Below, piece after piece: positions 7,276-14,250 of a stretch of DNA of 15,784 bases. The notes below the pieces were generated by a model. That model saw only the letters and a program-made list of their open reading frames with translations, made no database searches and was not told the origin of the DNA. A program made the position numbers and the translations under genes. Each line of letters begins with the position of its first letter. The stretch's first letter is position 1. Source of the DNA: JAGMDK01 sp023128695 (GTDB taxonomy: Bacteria > Planctomycetota > Phycisphaerae > UBA1845 > Fen-1342); NCBI GenBank assembly GCA_030628805.1, contig DAOVQG010000078.1, positions 1 to 15,784 on the forward strand. The letters are read 5' to 3'.

Positions 7276-7473
7276 TCAAAGTGCGACACTCGCCGCTGGC
7301 GGATAAGAGACGGTTTTGGCCTCCGTCCAGGGCAGACGTCGTTGTCGCAGCTTGATGTTCTCCTGCGTACGCAGTTCCCTGGCCGTTTGTAATTTCCGCC
7401 GACGCTTGGCCGGCAGCGCCGCCGGTTCTCCGCGATAATAGTCCACCGGCCGCAAGTACGATAGCGCCGCGTG
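7276..7473 (-). pseudogene. Transposase C-terminal remnant (DDE/integrase-core type)
   Basis: A 65-codon open stretch ends at TGA 7276-7278 and is cut off upstream by an in-frame TAG at 7474-7476. It reads HAALSYLRPVDYYRGEP, then a basic helix (PAKRRRKLQTARELRTQENI) and ends KLRQRRLPWTE... The pattern 'HaaLxYLrPxdYYrGxp' followed by an Arg/Lys-rich tail is how many rve-type (IS3/IS481-like) transposases end. Catalytic Asp and Glu residues and the inverted ends are missing, so it is inactive. It sits between the permease and the sigma-factor operon and marks an old insertion and deletion. Its TGA overlaps the TTG that is a possible start of the permease. Confidence 0.65.
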
Positions 7474-7497
7474 CTAGCGGCCCATCCCAGCGTGATC

Positions 7498-8613
7498 CTA
7501 CCGCGGACGATCCCCGGCCCGTTCGCGGAGGAGTTCGATGACCGCCGGCAGCTTGCGCTCGAATAATTCCTTGAATTCCGGCGGTAACTCGTCCTCGCGG
7601 AGCAGGAAATCGATTGTCGTGCCGTCATCGCCGACGGGGATGCGGAGAATCGCCACCACCCGCGGCTGGTGCTCGCCGGTCGGTTCACCCTCCGGCGGCA
7701 CAGCACCGACCATGATGCCGTCCTCGACAACCTCGTACCACAACCCGGTGCGGCCCACGAGCAGCTCGAGCACTTGGCGGACGCTCATGCCGCGCCGGAT
7801 CAGATCAACCTCCCGATCGCGGGCCGCGACGCGCTGCAAGGCCCCAGGTTCAAAATGTATGGTGATGTCGATCACCTGGCCAAGGTAGATCAGCACCTCG
7901 TCGAGCGGCACACGCCGCAGGTGAAAATTCAGCGGGCGGTCCAAACGCTGCTGGATATCCTCGCTGCGGCTATAGATGATGACTTTGTTATCAGTCGGGA
8001 TCCAAAGCCAACCCAGCCGCGGCATGACGGCATCGAGTTGCGCCAGGGCGTTGCCGACGGGCGCCTCCCGCAGGGCTTGATCCAACATGTCCCGCAGCCC
8101 GGGCTCCGGCGGCATGGCGAAACTGACCGCGATCTCACCGGGCCCGAAAGCCGACCAGGGCTTGCCCGCCAGTTTCTGTAGCAGCTCGACCTCGTCCACC
8201 GTAAGGCGGCGACCCAAGCGATCCAGCACCGGAGCGGGCTCCACGAGCACCTTGTCGTCCACAACTCGCAACGACAGCCCCAAACCGTCGAAGATGCGGC
8301 CAAGCGCCCGGCGGACGGAGATGTCCTCCATCACAATCGCGATCCGCGTCTGGTCGCCGTAGGGCATCCACTCGATGGCCGTTTCGTGCAGCACGAAGCG
8401 CAGGCCGGTGGTTTTTTCGACCTCGTGCAGGGCCTCGCGGATGGGCCGCTCGGAGATTTCGATCCGCGCGGTGATTTTCTGGTCGAGAGCGGCTCCCACG
8501 AGGTCACGCATGTCCTGGGCGCGTAGGGTTGCCGTCAGGGCCAGTGCTGCCAACAGGCCGGCCGGCCACGTGATGCGGGACGTGCGGTTGAGTCTTGCGA
8601 ACGAGGTTTGCAT
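7498..8613 (-). CDS. Exported protein with STN-like (secretin/TonB N-terminal) modules, third gene of an ECF sigma operon
   Basis: ATG at 8613 is preferred over an upstream in-frame ATG because GAGG lies 8 nt before it and a signal peptide follows (ITWPAGLLAALALTATLRAQ, cleavage near residue 33). The 371-residue product has STN-like modules at about 49-126 (ERPIREALHEVEKTTGLRF ... DISVRRALGRIFDGLGLSLR) and 227-303 (VPLDEVLIYLGQVIDITIHF ... MSVRQVLELLVGRTGLWYEV). A weaker, similar stretch lies at about 160-216. STN domains normally front secretins or TonB-dependent receptors and bind signal or partner proteins in the periplasm. Here no barrel, plug or secretin domain follows. The gene starts 10 nt after the anti-sigma stop, so the two are surely cotranscribed. 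The role is unproven; a periplasmic sensor or adaptor for the anti-sigma factor fits. Confidence 0.82.
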   Translation of the reverse strand: MQTSFARLNRTSRITWPAGLLAALALTATLRAQDMRDLVGAALDQKITARIEISERPIREALHEVEKTTGLRFVLHETAIEWMPYGDQTRIAIVMEDISVRRALGRIFDGLGLSLRVVDDKVLVEPAPVLDRLGRRLTVDEVELLQKLAGKPWSAFGPGEIAVSFAMPPEPGLRDMLDQALREAPVGNALAQLDAVMPRLGWLWIPTDNKVIIYSRSEDIQQRLDRPLNFHLRRVPLDEVLIYLGQVIDITIHFEPGALQRVAARDREVDLIRRGMSVRQVLELLVGRTGLWYEVVEDGIMVGAVPPEGEPTGEHQPRVVAILRIPVGDDGTTIDFLLREDELPPEFKELFERKLPAVIELLRERAGDRPR

Positions 8614-8623
8614 GGGAATGGCC

Positions 8624-9265
8624 TCAATATAAGTCGGCTGTCTCGTCGGACGGTCCGGCTGTAGTGATGGGGTCGATGCTGAAGAAAAACTCCGGTTGTA
8701 CAGCGGCAACTTCGACGGTGATGCGGGCGTATGCCTCGCCCCCGTTCGGTTCGAGCTCCGCCGCGGGCTGACGGCTGACGGTCACAACTGCCAGGCCGGG
8801 GGACCCGGCCCCCGACCCGGCTTCTGGCATGAAGGAAAACAACAACACGGCGGCGGCCGCCAGCAGAGCCGCCCCGGCGGTGATCCAACGGTTACGCCTG
8901 GCAGTCCGCGCCGTCACACTTCCCTCACGGCCTGTCAGGGCACTCACTATGCGGCCCCGCATCCGCGGCCAATCGACACAGTCGTCGATGGGCTGCAATC
9001 CGCGCAGGGCTTGGTCGAGTACGTCGTCCCGGTCCACATCATCGTCAAGAGCGGCTGCGAGATGCTCTTTGAACCGGGCCCAGGCGACGCCGTGCGGTTC
9101 CGGCAGGCCTCGACGCAGCAACTCGTCGAAGCGGCACCACTCGTCGAGCAGGCGCGTGAACTCCGGATCGGCCTGTGCCGCCGTTACGACCCGCGCCCGC
9201 AGGTCCTCGCGCCCCGGCTCGTCGAGCCACGCACAGACGAGTTGTTCATACTCCGCGCGGTTCAT
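8624..9265 (-). CDS. Anti-sigma factor, FecR-like N-terminus with one membrane segment
   Basis: Likely an inner-membrane regulator that holds the neighbouring ECF sigma factor inactive. Residues 1-55 (YEQLVCAWLDEPGREDL ... DPEFTRLLDEWCRFDELLRR) resemble the sigma-binding N-terminal segment of FecR-type anti-sigma factors. There is no HxxxCxxC zinc motif. A second cytoplasmic stretch (about 60-120) and one membrane helix (about 126-146, WITAGAALLAAAAVLLFSFM) follow. Only about 65 residues are left for the periplasm, and no typical FecR domain is visible, so signal reception may fall to the STN protein encoded downstream. It starts 22 nt after the sigma stop with a GAGGA site 7 nt before ATG, and is followed after 10 nt by the STN gene. 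The 213-residue length is short for a full FecR. Confidence 0.82.
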   Translation of the reverse strand: MNRAEYEQLVCAWLDEPGREDLRARVVTAAQADPEFTRLLDEWCRFDELLRRGLPEPHGVAWARFKEHLAAALDDDVDRDDVLDQALRGLQPIDDCVDWPRMRGRIVSALTGREGSVTARTARRNRWITAGAALLAAAAVLLFSFMPEAGSGAGSPGLAVVTVSRQPAAELEPNGGEAYARITVEVAAVQPEFFFSIDPITTAGPSDETADLY

Positions 9266-9287
9266 GGGTGAATCCTCGAACCCTTTC

Positions 9288-9887
9288 TCACAGATACTCC
9301 GCCAAATGCACCTTCATCTTCTTGCGGGCCTGGAAGACGTGCCATTTGACCGCCTCGATGCTGCAATCCAGAATCTGGGCGACTTCTTTCTGCGGCAACT
9401 GTTCGATGCTGAACAAAACCAGCGCCGCCCGCTGCTGGGCCGGTAATGCCGCCAAACCGGCGTGAATGTGCGTTTCCAATTCGCCGGCCGCCAAGCGAGC
9501 ACCGGGCCGGTCTTCGGAATGGGGTGCATCGGGCACCCGCTCCTCCCGCGACTCGTCGGCCGACAACAGGCAGTTCTCGAACGAAAGCCGCGGCCCCCGT
9601 GCGCGGCGGAAATTGAGCGACAAGTTGGTGACGATTCTCAGTTGCCATGGTCCAAACCTGCTGGGGTCTGCGAGGGTATCCAGGTTCCGATAGGCGCGGA
9701 CAAACGCCTCCTGGCACACTTCCAGCGCGTCGTGGAGGTTCCCGAGCAGACGATACGCGACCGACGTCGCGCGCCGCTGGTAACGCTCCACCAGTTCGTC
9801 AAACGCCCCGCGGCGACCGGCCAGGGTCTGTTGAACCAGATCGGCATCGTCCGGGACGCCTCTCGTCGTCGAGCGCTGCACTTCCAC
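9288..9887 (-). CDS. RNA polymerase sigma factor, ECF subfamily
   Basis: Directs RNA polymerase to promoters of a stress or envelope regulon. Region 2 is at about residues 14-80, with GNLHDALEVCQEAFVRAYRNL matching the 'DAeDlvQEvFlraw' motif of ECF factors. Region 4 is at about 145-195, with LPAQQRAALVLFSIEQLPQK, EVAQILDCSIEAVKWHVFQA and RKKMKVHL, a helix-turn-helix of the SigE/RpoE type. GTG at 9887 is chosen because GGAG lies 5 nt before it and it gives 199 residues, the normal size. An in-frame ATG at 9980 would add 31 Pro/Gly-rich residues unlike any sigma factor. It is the first gene of an operon with the anti-sigma and STN-protein genes. Autoregulation is usual for such operons, but I could not identify the promoter. 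Confidence 0.93.
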   Translation of the reverse strand: MEVQRSTTRGVPDDADLVQQTLAGRRGAFDELVERYQRRATSVAYRLLGNLHDALEVCQEAFVRAYRNLDTLADPSRFGPWQLRIVTNLSLNFRRARGPRLSFENCLLSADESREERVPDAPHSEDRPGARLAAGELETHIHAGLAALPAQQRAALVLFSIEQLPQKEVAQILDCSIEAVKWHVFQARKKMKVHLAEYL

Positions 9888-10008
9888 GGGCTCTCCTAAC
9901 GTCAAGGACACCGGCGGCCAGACAAGGTTGGGGCGATTTCCAGGGCCGCTCTGCCGTCCTGACGTTGCGGGCCGGTCCATTATTCATGAAGCGGCCGCCA
10001 TTACGGAA

Positions 10009-10043
10009 GAGTATCGAGTATCGAGTGGCGAGTAGCGAGTTAT
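10009..10043. repeat. Heptamer array, GAGTAGC orientation
   Basis: Five consecutive 7-bp units: GAGTATC twice, then GAGTGGC, GAGTAGC and GAGTTAT. The phase is kept exactly across the array. The unit is the reverse complement of that in the array at 10143-10191, about 100 bp away, so the two could pair as a long imperfect stem. It is similar in kind to the short tandem heptamer repeats known from cyanobacterial genomes. Confidence 0.75.
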
Positions 10044-10142
10044 TGGATTCGTGAGTCGAATGGGTTATATCTCGCAACACTTTGGCTTTCCTCACAGCAT
10101 ATCTATCACACCGCCAGCATTGACAGAGCACTACGTCCTCAA

Positions 10143-10191
10143 ACTCGCTACTCGCTACTCGCTACTTACAACTCGCTACTCGCTACTTCCG
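10143..10191. repeat. Heptamer array, ACTCGCT orientation
   Basis: Seven consecutive 7-bp units: ACTCGCT three times, ACTTACA, ACTCGCT twice and ACTTCCG. The degenerate units keep the 7-bp phase. It is the inverted partner of the array at 10009-10043. Frequent ACT at unit starts could arise by replication slippage. Confidence 0.8.
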
Positions 10192-10327
10192 GCCTGATTT
10201 GCCCTTGACCGGGCCGCGCTGCCATGTAATATGCGTCCGGTAAAGCGACAATTCCACCATGGGGGCGGGATTGTCGGTGTTTTGCCACTGTGTGAGAGAG
10301 GGACGTACACATCTGGGAGGTATAGTT

Positions 10328-10813
10328 ATGAAAGTGCTGATCGTTCTATTGGTGATCATTGTTGCCGCGGCAATCGGCGGGTATTTCTACGTTCAACACG
10401 CGGGGTCCCAGGATCCCGGCCAAATGGTGAACTACGCCTTGGGCTCGGTCGTCGATGACCAATTTAGATTCGACCTCGAGGTCTCCAAGGCGATGGTCGA
10501 GAAGGATCCACCCCCAGGGGGCGCGGAGAACGCTGCCAATTCGACAACCTGGATTAACGAGCACTTTGCCCTGCGGGATGCTTCCGGCCAGTCCGTGCCA
10601 TTGACGTCGTGCGGGACCAGCACGATCATCGGCGCACACCGTGGCTCGGAACCCGAGTTCTTCGTGACCGCCACGATCATCGCGGACCAGACCTACACGG
10701 CGGAATACACCCCGAACGTGGCGGCAGGAAAACGATATCGCCATACCTTCACTGTTCCGAGGTCGGGAGAGGTGCGTGAGCGCCTTTTCTTCAAGCTGGC
10801 AGAGGAGGGTTAG
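10328..10813 (+). CDS. Small membrane-anchored protein of unknown function
   Basis: ATG at 10328 has GGAGG 7 nt upstream (10316-10320), and a hydrophobic N-terminus follows immediately (MKVLIVLLVIIVAAAIGGYF). An in-frame ATG at 10259 would put 23 polar residues before it and has no such site. The 161-residue product is an N-terminal membrane anchor or uncleaved signal and an extracytoplasmic domain of about 130 residues. That domain seems rich in beta strands (EFFVTATIIADQTYTAEYTP, RYRHTFTVPRSGEVRERLFF). One Cys is present in LTSCGTST, so no disulfide is expected. I do not recognise the family and see no catalytic motif. It stands alone, divergent from the ECF sigma operon and 114 nt before the sulfatase-fold gene. 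Confidence 0.75.
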   Translation: MKVLIVLLVIIVAAAIGGYFYVQHAGSQDPGQMVNYALGSVVDDQFRFDLEVSKAMVEKDPPPGGAENAANSTTWINEHFALRDASGQSVPLTSCGTSTIIGAHRGSEPEFFVTATIIADQTYTAEYTPNVAAGKRYRHTFTVPRSGEVRERLFFKLAEEG

Positions 10814-10927
10814 GGGAGGCAGTCACAGGGTGGAGTGTACCTGAGTTCCTTACTTTGATTCGCTGACAGTTCTCGCTATTCTAAACTAGAGGCGTTCAAC
10901 GGCGGTCGTTGACGGCACGTACCCGCA

Positions 10928-12436
10928 ATGGATTCCAGGCCCATGCCGGCGAATATAAGCTCGTTCGACACGCGGGATGCTCGCGGTCAGCTCCACTGCT
11001 TACGTCACGGATACCGGCTCTGGCGTCTCGCGGCGGCATTGGTCTTCACGGTCGTGTTGAGTGCGTGCGAACGCAGCGAGCGCTCCGCATCCACCGCCGC
11101 TGATCCCGACCAGGCTGAGTATCCCAATTTGGTGCTAATCACGCTCGACACGCTACGGGCCGACCACCTTGGTTGCTACGGGTACGAAATCGCTCAGACG
11201 CTCAACCTCGACCGCTTCGCCGCCTCGGCGGTACGTTTTGACCTGGCCACTACGCCGTCCAACAACACCCTGCCCTCGCACGCGGCGATCCTGATCGGCA
11301 AGTACCCGCACAATTTCGGCGTCCCGCGGAACGGCTTCAAGGTGCCGCCGGAGCATGACACCCTGGCGACCATCCTGAAGTCGCATGGATTTGAAACGGC
11401 GGCCTTTATCAGCGCCTCGGTGCTCGAGTCCAAAATGGGCCTCGACCGCGGGTTCGACGTGTACAATCAGGATTTCGACACCCACGAGATCGACCAGGTT
11501 CAACGCCGAGCGCCCGCGGCCACCCGCTGTGTCGTGGACTGGCTGAAGAAGCGGACCGGGAAACCGTTCTTCGTCTGGCTGCACTATTTCGACCCACATT
11601 ATCCCTACACGCCGCCCGCGCCATACGACAAAATGTTCTACCCCGAGTACGAAGGCGAGGCGGACGGCTCGATCGAGTACATTTGCAGCATCACCGGCGT
11701 GAAGGGCGTTCCCAAGCGCGTCACCACATCCGACGATCATCGCAAGCTCATCGCGCTGTACGACGGCGAGATCGCGTTTCTCGACGCCGGCCTGGGCGAG
11801 GTCTTTGAGATCCTGGACCAGGAGCAGCACCGCGCGCGAACCATGGTCGTCGTCGTCGCCGACCACGGCGAAAGCCTCACGGAGCACAATTACTACTTCG
11901 ACCACGGCGAATTCACGTACCAGCCGAGCATGCACGTCCCGTTGCTGATCCGCCCGCCTGATTGCGACCCAAGCCTGGTACCCGCCGGCGTGAAAGAACA
12001 AGTCGAGACCATCGATATCTTCCCAACCGTGCTGGCATACCTGAACATCCCGAGCCCGGGCGACATCGACGGCCAGGACCTTACGCCCCTCTGCCGCGGC
12101 GAGCCCGGGTGGAATAAAAAACTCTGTTTCGGCGAATCCAGCCGGCCCTGGGCGGTGGAAAAAGCCCAGCCGGATCAGTGGGCCAATCTTGGCAAGGCTC
12201 AATTCGTCCTGGACTATCCCTGGAAGCTCATTCTTACCCCGTATAAAAAAAACGCCGAGCTGTACCGGCTGGACACGGACCCCGGGGAGCTGACCAACCT
12301 GGCCACTGTGAACAGCGACGTGGGCCGACGTTTGTATCAAGAGTTGGGGCGCTGGCGGAAGCTCGCCCAGGTTCCCGCCGCCGAGCAGGAACTCGATAAC
12401 ATCGAAAAGCTGCGCTCGCTGGGATACGTCGAATAA
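10928..12436 (+). CDS. Sulfatase-fold (alkaline phosphatase superfamily) lipoprotein with Thr at the nucleophile position
   Basis: A metal-dependent hydrolase of the sulfatase/phosphodiesterase fold, lipid-anchored in the envelope (hydrophobic run ending LSAC, Cys47). The first metal Asp is in PNLVLITLDTLRADHLGCYG (Asp74). The active-site segment is NNTLPSHAAILIGKYP with Thr114-x-Pro-Ser-His. True sulfatases have Cys or Ser at the first place, converted to formylglycine, and usually Arg at the fifth. Thr-type members include phosphoglycerol transferases and phosphodiesterases. The second metal site is VVVVADHGESLTEH (Asp312, His313). HYFDPHYPYTPPAPY and LYRLDTDPGELTNLA are usual family landmarks. 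The substrate cannot be named. ATG at 10928 has no clear ribosome site; an in-frame ATG at 10943 is an alternative. It is monocistronic, and a strong hairpin follows the stop at 12471-12551. Confidence 0.9.
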   Translation: MDSRPMPANISSFDTRDARGQLHCLRHGYRLWRLAAALVFTVVLSACERSERSASTAADPDQAEYPNLVLITLDTLRADHLGCYGYEIAQTLNLDRFAASAVRFDLATTPSNNTLPSHAAILIGKYPHNFGVPRNGFKVPPEHDTLATILKSHGFETAAFISASVLESKMGLDRGFDVYNQDFDTHEIDQVQRRAPAATRCVVDWLKKRTGKPFFVWLHYFDPHYPYTPPAPYDKMFYPEYEGEADGSIEYICSITGVKGVPKRVTTSDDHRKLIALYDGEIAFLDAGLGEVFEILDQEQHRARTMVVVVADHGESLTEHNYYFDHGEFTYQPSMHVPLLIRPPDCDPSLVPAGVKEQVETIDIFPTVLAYLNIPSPGDIDGQDLTPLCRGEPGWNKKLCFGESSRPWAVEKAQPDQWANLGKAQFVLDYPWKLILTPYKKNAELYRLDTDPGELTNLATVNSDVGRRLYQELGRWRKLAQVPAAEQELDNIEKLRSLGYVE

Positions 12437-12445
12437 GAACTGATC

Positions 12446-12570
12446 CTAGCAGCCCGTTGAAAGACATGATGTAGCGTCCGCCCCCCGTGGCGGACGTGGT
12501 TTTTCGAGCCGCTATCGGCGTTCTACGTCGGCCACGGGGGGCCGACGCTACTTTTTCAGCGAACTGCTAG
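12446..12570. mobile_element. MITE-like palindromic element, also a possible terminator for the sulfatase-fold gene
   Basis: The outer ends CTAGCAGCCCGTTGAAAG (12446-12463) and CTTTTTCAGCGAACTGCTAG (12551-12570) are imperfect inverted repeats with CTAG at both tips. Inside are 27-bp arms, 12471-12497 and 12525-12551, that pair with only two mismatches around a 27-nt loop and share CCCCCCGTGG or its complement. A T-run follows the second arm (12552-12556), so the stem could also end transcription of the gene that stops at 12436. No coding capacity. By structure it is a small non-autonomous element; mobility is inferred. Confidence 0.6.
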
Positions 12571-12724
12571 TGCTTTGTCACACCTAACTATTCGGGTAGC
12601 GCGGGCATCTTGCCCGCATGGTGGCGGGCGAGCCTCTGCTTTGGGAGGGCGAGCCTCCCGGCGAGCCGCGGCTCGGCAGGAGCCTCGCCCTCCCGACGAA
12701 CGTCAGACGTATTCTGAAACGGTG
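12567..12724. repeat. Cluster of intergenic repeats (family B pair, GCGGGC dyad, CTAGTGCTTTGTCA end)
   Basis: From 12567 the DNA begins CTAGTGCTTTGTCA, an end also found at 14251 and, as TTAGTGCTTCGTCA, near 15593. GCGGGCATCTTGCCCGC (about 12600-12616) is a palindrome. Two family B copies then lie head to head, a diverged one at about 12642-12668 and a good one at 12669-12695, forming a long imperfect stem. No gene is seen. The segment fills the gap between two convergent genes together with the element at 12446-12570, sharing its terminal CTAG. Confidence 0.6.
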
Positions 12725-13099
12725 CTAAGCGTAGCCGAGGTCTTCCAGCCGCTCCTCGTTCAGGCCGAAGTGGTGACCGATCTCGTGCAGCACGGTGATG
12801 CGGATTTCGTCGCTCAGTTCCTCCCGCGACTCACACATCCCGCACAGGTTGGCCCGAAAGATGAAAATCCGGTCCGGCAACGCGGTCGGCGCCCGCTCCG
12901 GCCCCTTCTCCTCCAGCGGCACCCCCACATAGAGGCCCAGCAAGTCCGCCGGGACGTCGTGCTCCCGCATGAAAGCGGCGTCCGGACGGTCGCGGACCTC
13001 GATGAAGACGTTTTCCAGATGAGGCTGAAAGTCGGCGGGGATGTCGGCGAGAGCCTGCTCAAGGGCGTGGTCGAAATCAGCATCTGAAACGAGTATCAT
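12725..13099 (-). CDS. Zincin-like metallopeptidase domain protein (Zincin_1 / DUF1025 type)
   Basis: A small cytoplasmic protein with a metzincin-like active site. VLHEIGHHFGLNEERLEDLGY near the C-terminus gives HExxH as His105, Glu106 and His109, followed by the GLNEERLEDLGY tail typical of this family. Cys86 and Cys89 form a CxxC in NLCGMCES. The start at 13099 (MILVSDADFDHALEQALADI) gives 124 residues, the usual family length; an upstream in-frame ATG at 13162 would add 21 residues that match nothing. An AGGA sits 11 nt before the start, which is a weak ribosome site. Members are often found as single genes, and their peptidase activity and substrate are not well established. It is divergent from the SppA gene, sharing an 87-bp promoter region, and convergent with the sulfatase-fold gene. 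Confidence 0.88.
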   Translation of the reverse strand: MILVSDADFDHALEQALADIPADFQPHLENVFIEVRDRPDAAFMREHDVPADLLGLYVGVPLEEKGPERAPTALPDRIFIFRANLCGMCESREELSDEIRITVLHEIGHHFGLNEERLEDLGYA

Positions 13100-13186
13100 C
13101 GCGCGAGCGGTCCTCGGGATTCGTAGCGGAACAAGTATAGACGGCCGTACGCCGTGAACCAATCAAATGAACCAATCGGAGTTCTT

Positions 13187-14218
13187 ATGCCACCGACACG
13201 CTTATACCCCCTGGGTCCGGCCACACACAGCATTGGGCTTGCGTTTTGCGGCTTGTTCGTCGCGGGTCTGTTGCTCGGCTGCGCCCCGCCGTCGTTTCTG
13301 ATCACGCCTGTCCCGGCCCGGCAGAAGCTGGTTGAACACGTCGTGGAGCGCGAAAGCGTCTGGGCGACCCGTAAAATCGCGCTCATCGACGTGGACGGCG
13401 TGCTCACCAACGCCCGCTCCAGCTCCCTGTTCGGCGCCGTCGGCGAGAACCCCGTGGCCGTGTTCACCGAGAAGCTCGATCAGGCGGCGGCCGACCGCCA
13501 CGTGCGGGCCGTGGTAATCCGGATCAACTCCCCCGGCGGCGGCGTGACCGCCAGCGACCTCATGTACACCGAGCTGTGTCGCTTCCGCGCGCGGTCCGGA
13601 AAGCCGGTCATCGCCGCCCTGCTCGATATCGCCACCTCCGGAGGGTATTACCTGGCATGTGCCGCCGACGAGATTTACGCCCATCCGACGACCGTGACCG
13701 GCAGCATCGGCGTGATTATGCTGGCGCCCGAGTTCTCCGGGACCATGCGGAAGCTCGGCATCCAGGTGAACGCGATCAAGAGCGGCGACTTGAAGGACGC
13801 CGGCTCGCCGTTCCACGAGATGAGCGCGGAGGAGCGGGCCGTGTTCCAGGGACTGATCGACCAGATGTACACCCGGTTTTTCAAGGTCGTCGCGCGGGCC
13901 CGCGGCGGGATTGAGCCCGAGCGTCTGCGGAAGCTGGCCGACGGCCGCGTGTACCTGGGTTGCGAGGCCCGGGAGAACGGGCTGGTGGACGAGATCGGCA
14001 CGCCGCGCGACGCCATCCGGGCGGCCAAGCGGGCCGCTGGCTTGGCGGACAAGCCGATCAAGGTGGTGCAGTACAGCCGCCCGTACCTGCACCGGCCGAA
14101 CGTTTACGCTCGGACGGACCAGCCGCCGGGGCAGGTCAACCTGGTCAACATCGCGCTGCCGGACTGGCTCGACCATCCGGCCCCGCGGTTCATGTATCTC
14201 TGGGCTCCCGGGTGGTAG
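13187..14218 (+). CDS. sppA: Signal peptide peptidase SppA-type serine protease (family S49), lipoprotein form
   Basis: Degrades cleaved signal peptides or other membrane-associated peptides. ATG at 13187 has GGAG 5 nt upstream (13178-13181); a GTG at 13154 has no such site. The 343-residue product starts with a lipoprotein signal (IGLAFCGLFVAGLLLGC, Cys32) where most SppA proteins have a plain membrane anchor. The S49 core is clear: RAVVIRINSPGGGVTASDLM, then the catalytic Ser151 in IATSGGYYLACAADEIYAHP, then VTGSIGVIM and the general base Lys203 in KSGDLKDAGSPFHEMSAEER. Ser and Lys are 52 residues apart, the same spacing as in Bacillus subtilis SppA (Ser147, Lys199). The C-terminal 60 residues (YSRPYLHRPNVY ... 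RFMYLWAPGW) look specific to this relative. It is a single gene, followed by a MITE-like palindrome. Confidence 0.9.
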   Translation: MPPTRLYPLGPATHSIGLAFCGLFVAGLLLGCAPPSFLITPVPARQKLVEHVVERESVWATRKIALIDVDGVLTNARSSSLFGAVGENPVAVFTEKLDQAAADRHVRAVVIRINSPGGGVTASDLMYTELCRFRARSGKPVIAALLDIATSGGYYLACAADEIYAHPTTVTGSIGVIMLAPEFSGTMRKLGIQVNAIKSGDLKDAGSPFHEMSAEERAVFQGLIDQMYTRFFKVVARARGGIEPERLRKLADGRVYLGCEARENGLVDEIGTPRDAIRAAKRAAGLADKPIKVVQYSRPYLHRPNVYARTDQPPGQVNLVNIALPDWLDHPAPRFMYLWAPGW

Positions 14219-14250
14219 AAACGGTGGTATAACTCGTGTGGCACCAGCTT

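Larger units (their letters stand above)
9888..10327. other. Divergent 440-bp intergenic region with two opposed heptamer arrays
   Basis: It separates the ECF sigma operon (-) from a small membrane-protein gene (+), so promoters for both should lie here. The only clear structure is a pair of 7-bp repeat arrays (10009-10043 and 10143-10191) facing each other around about 100 bp of unremarkable sequence. No RNA gene or riboswitch-like structure is evident. Open stretches on either strand here are made partly of the repeats and do not look coding. Confidence 0.6.

Noticed and set aside
9799..10131. Minus-strand open frame across the left heptamer array
   Set aside because: Its NSLLATRYSI segment is the heptamer array read in frame; no ribosome site and no conserved motif.
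11153..12340. Minus-strand open frame of 395 codons opposite the sulfatase-fold gene
   Set aside because: Shadow of a clearly conserved hydrolase gene; open only because stop codons are rare at this GC content.
12575..13087. Plus-strand open frame opposite the zincin-like gene
   Set aside because: The first part is repeat DNA and the rest is antisense to a gene with a clear HExxH motif.
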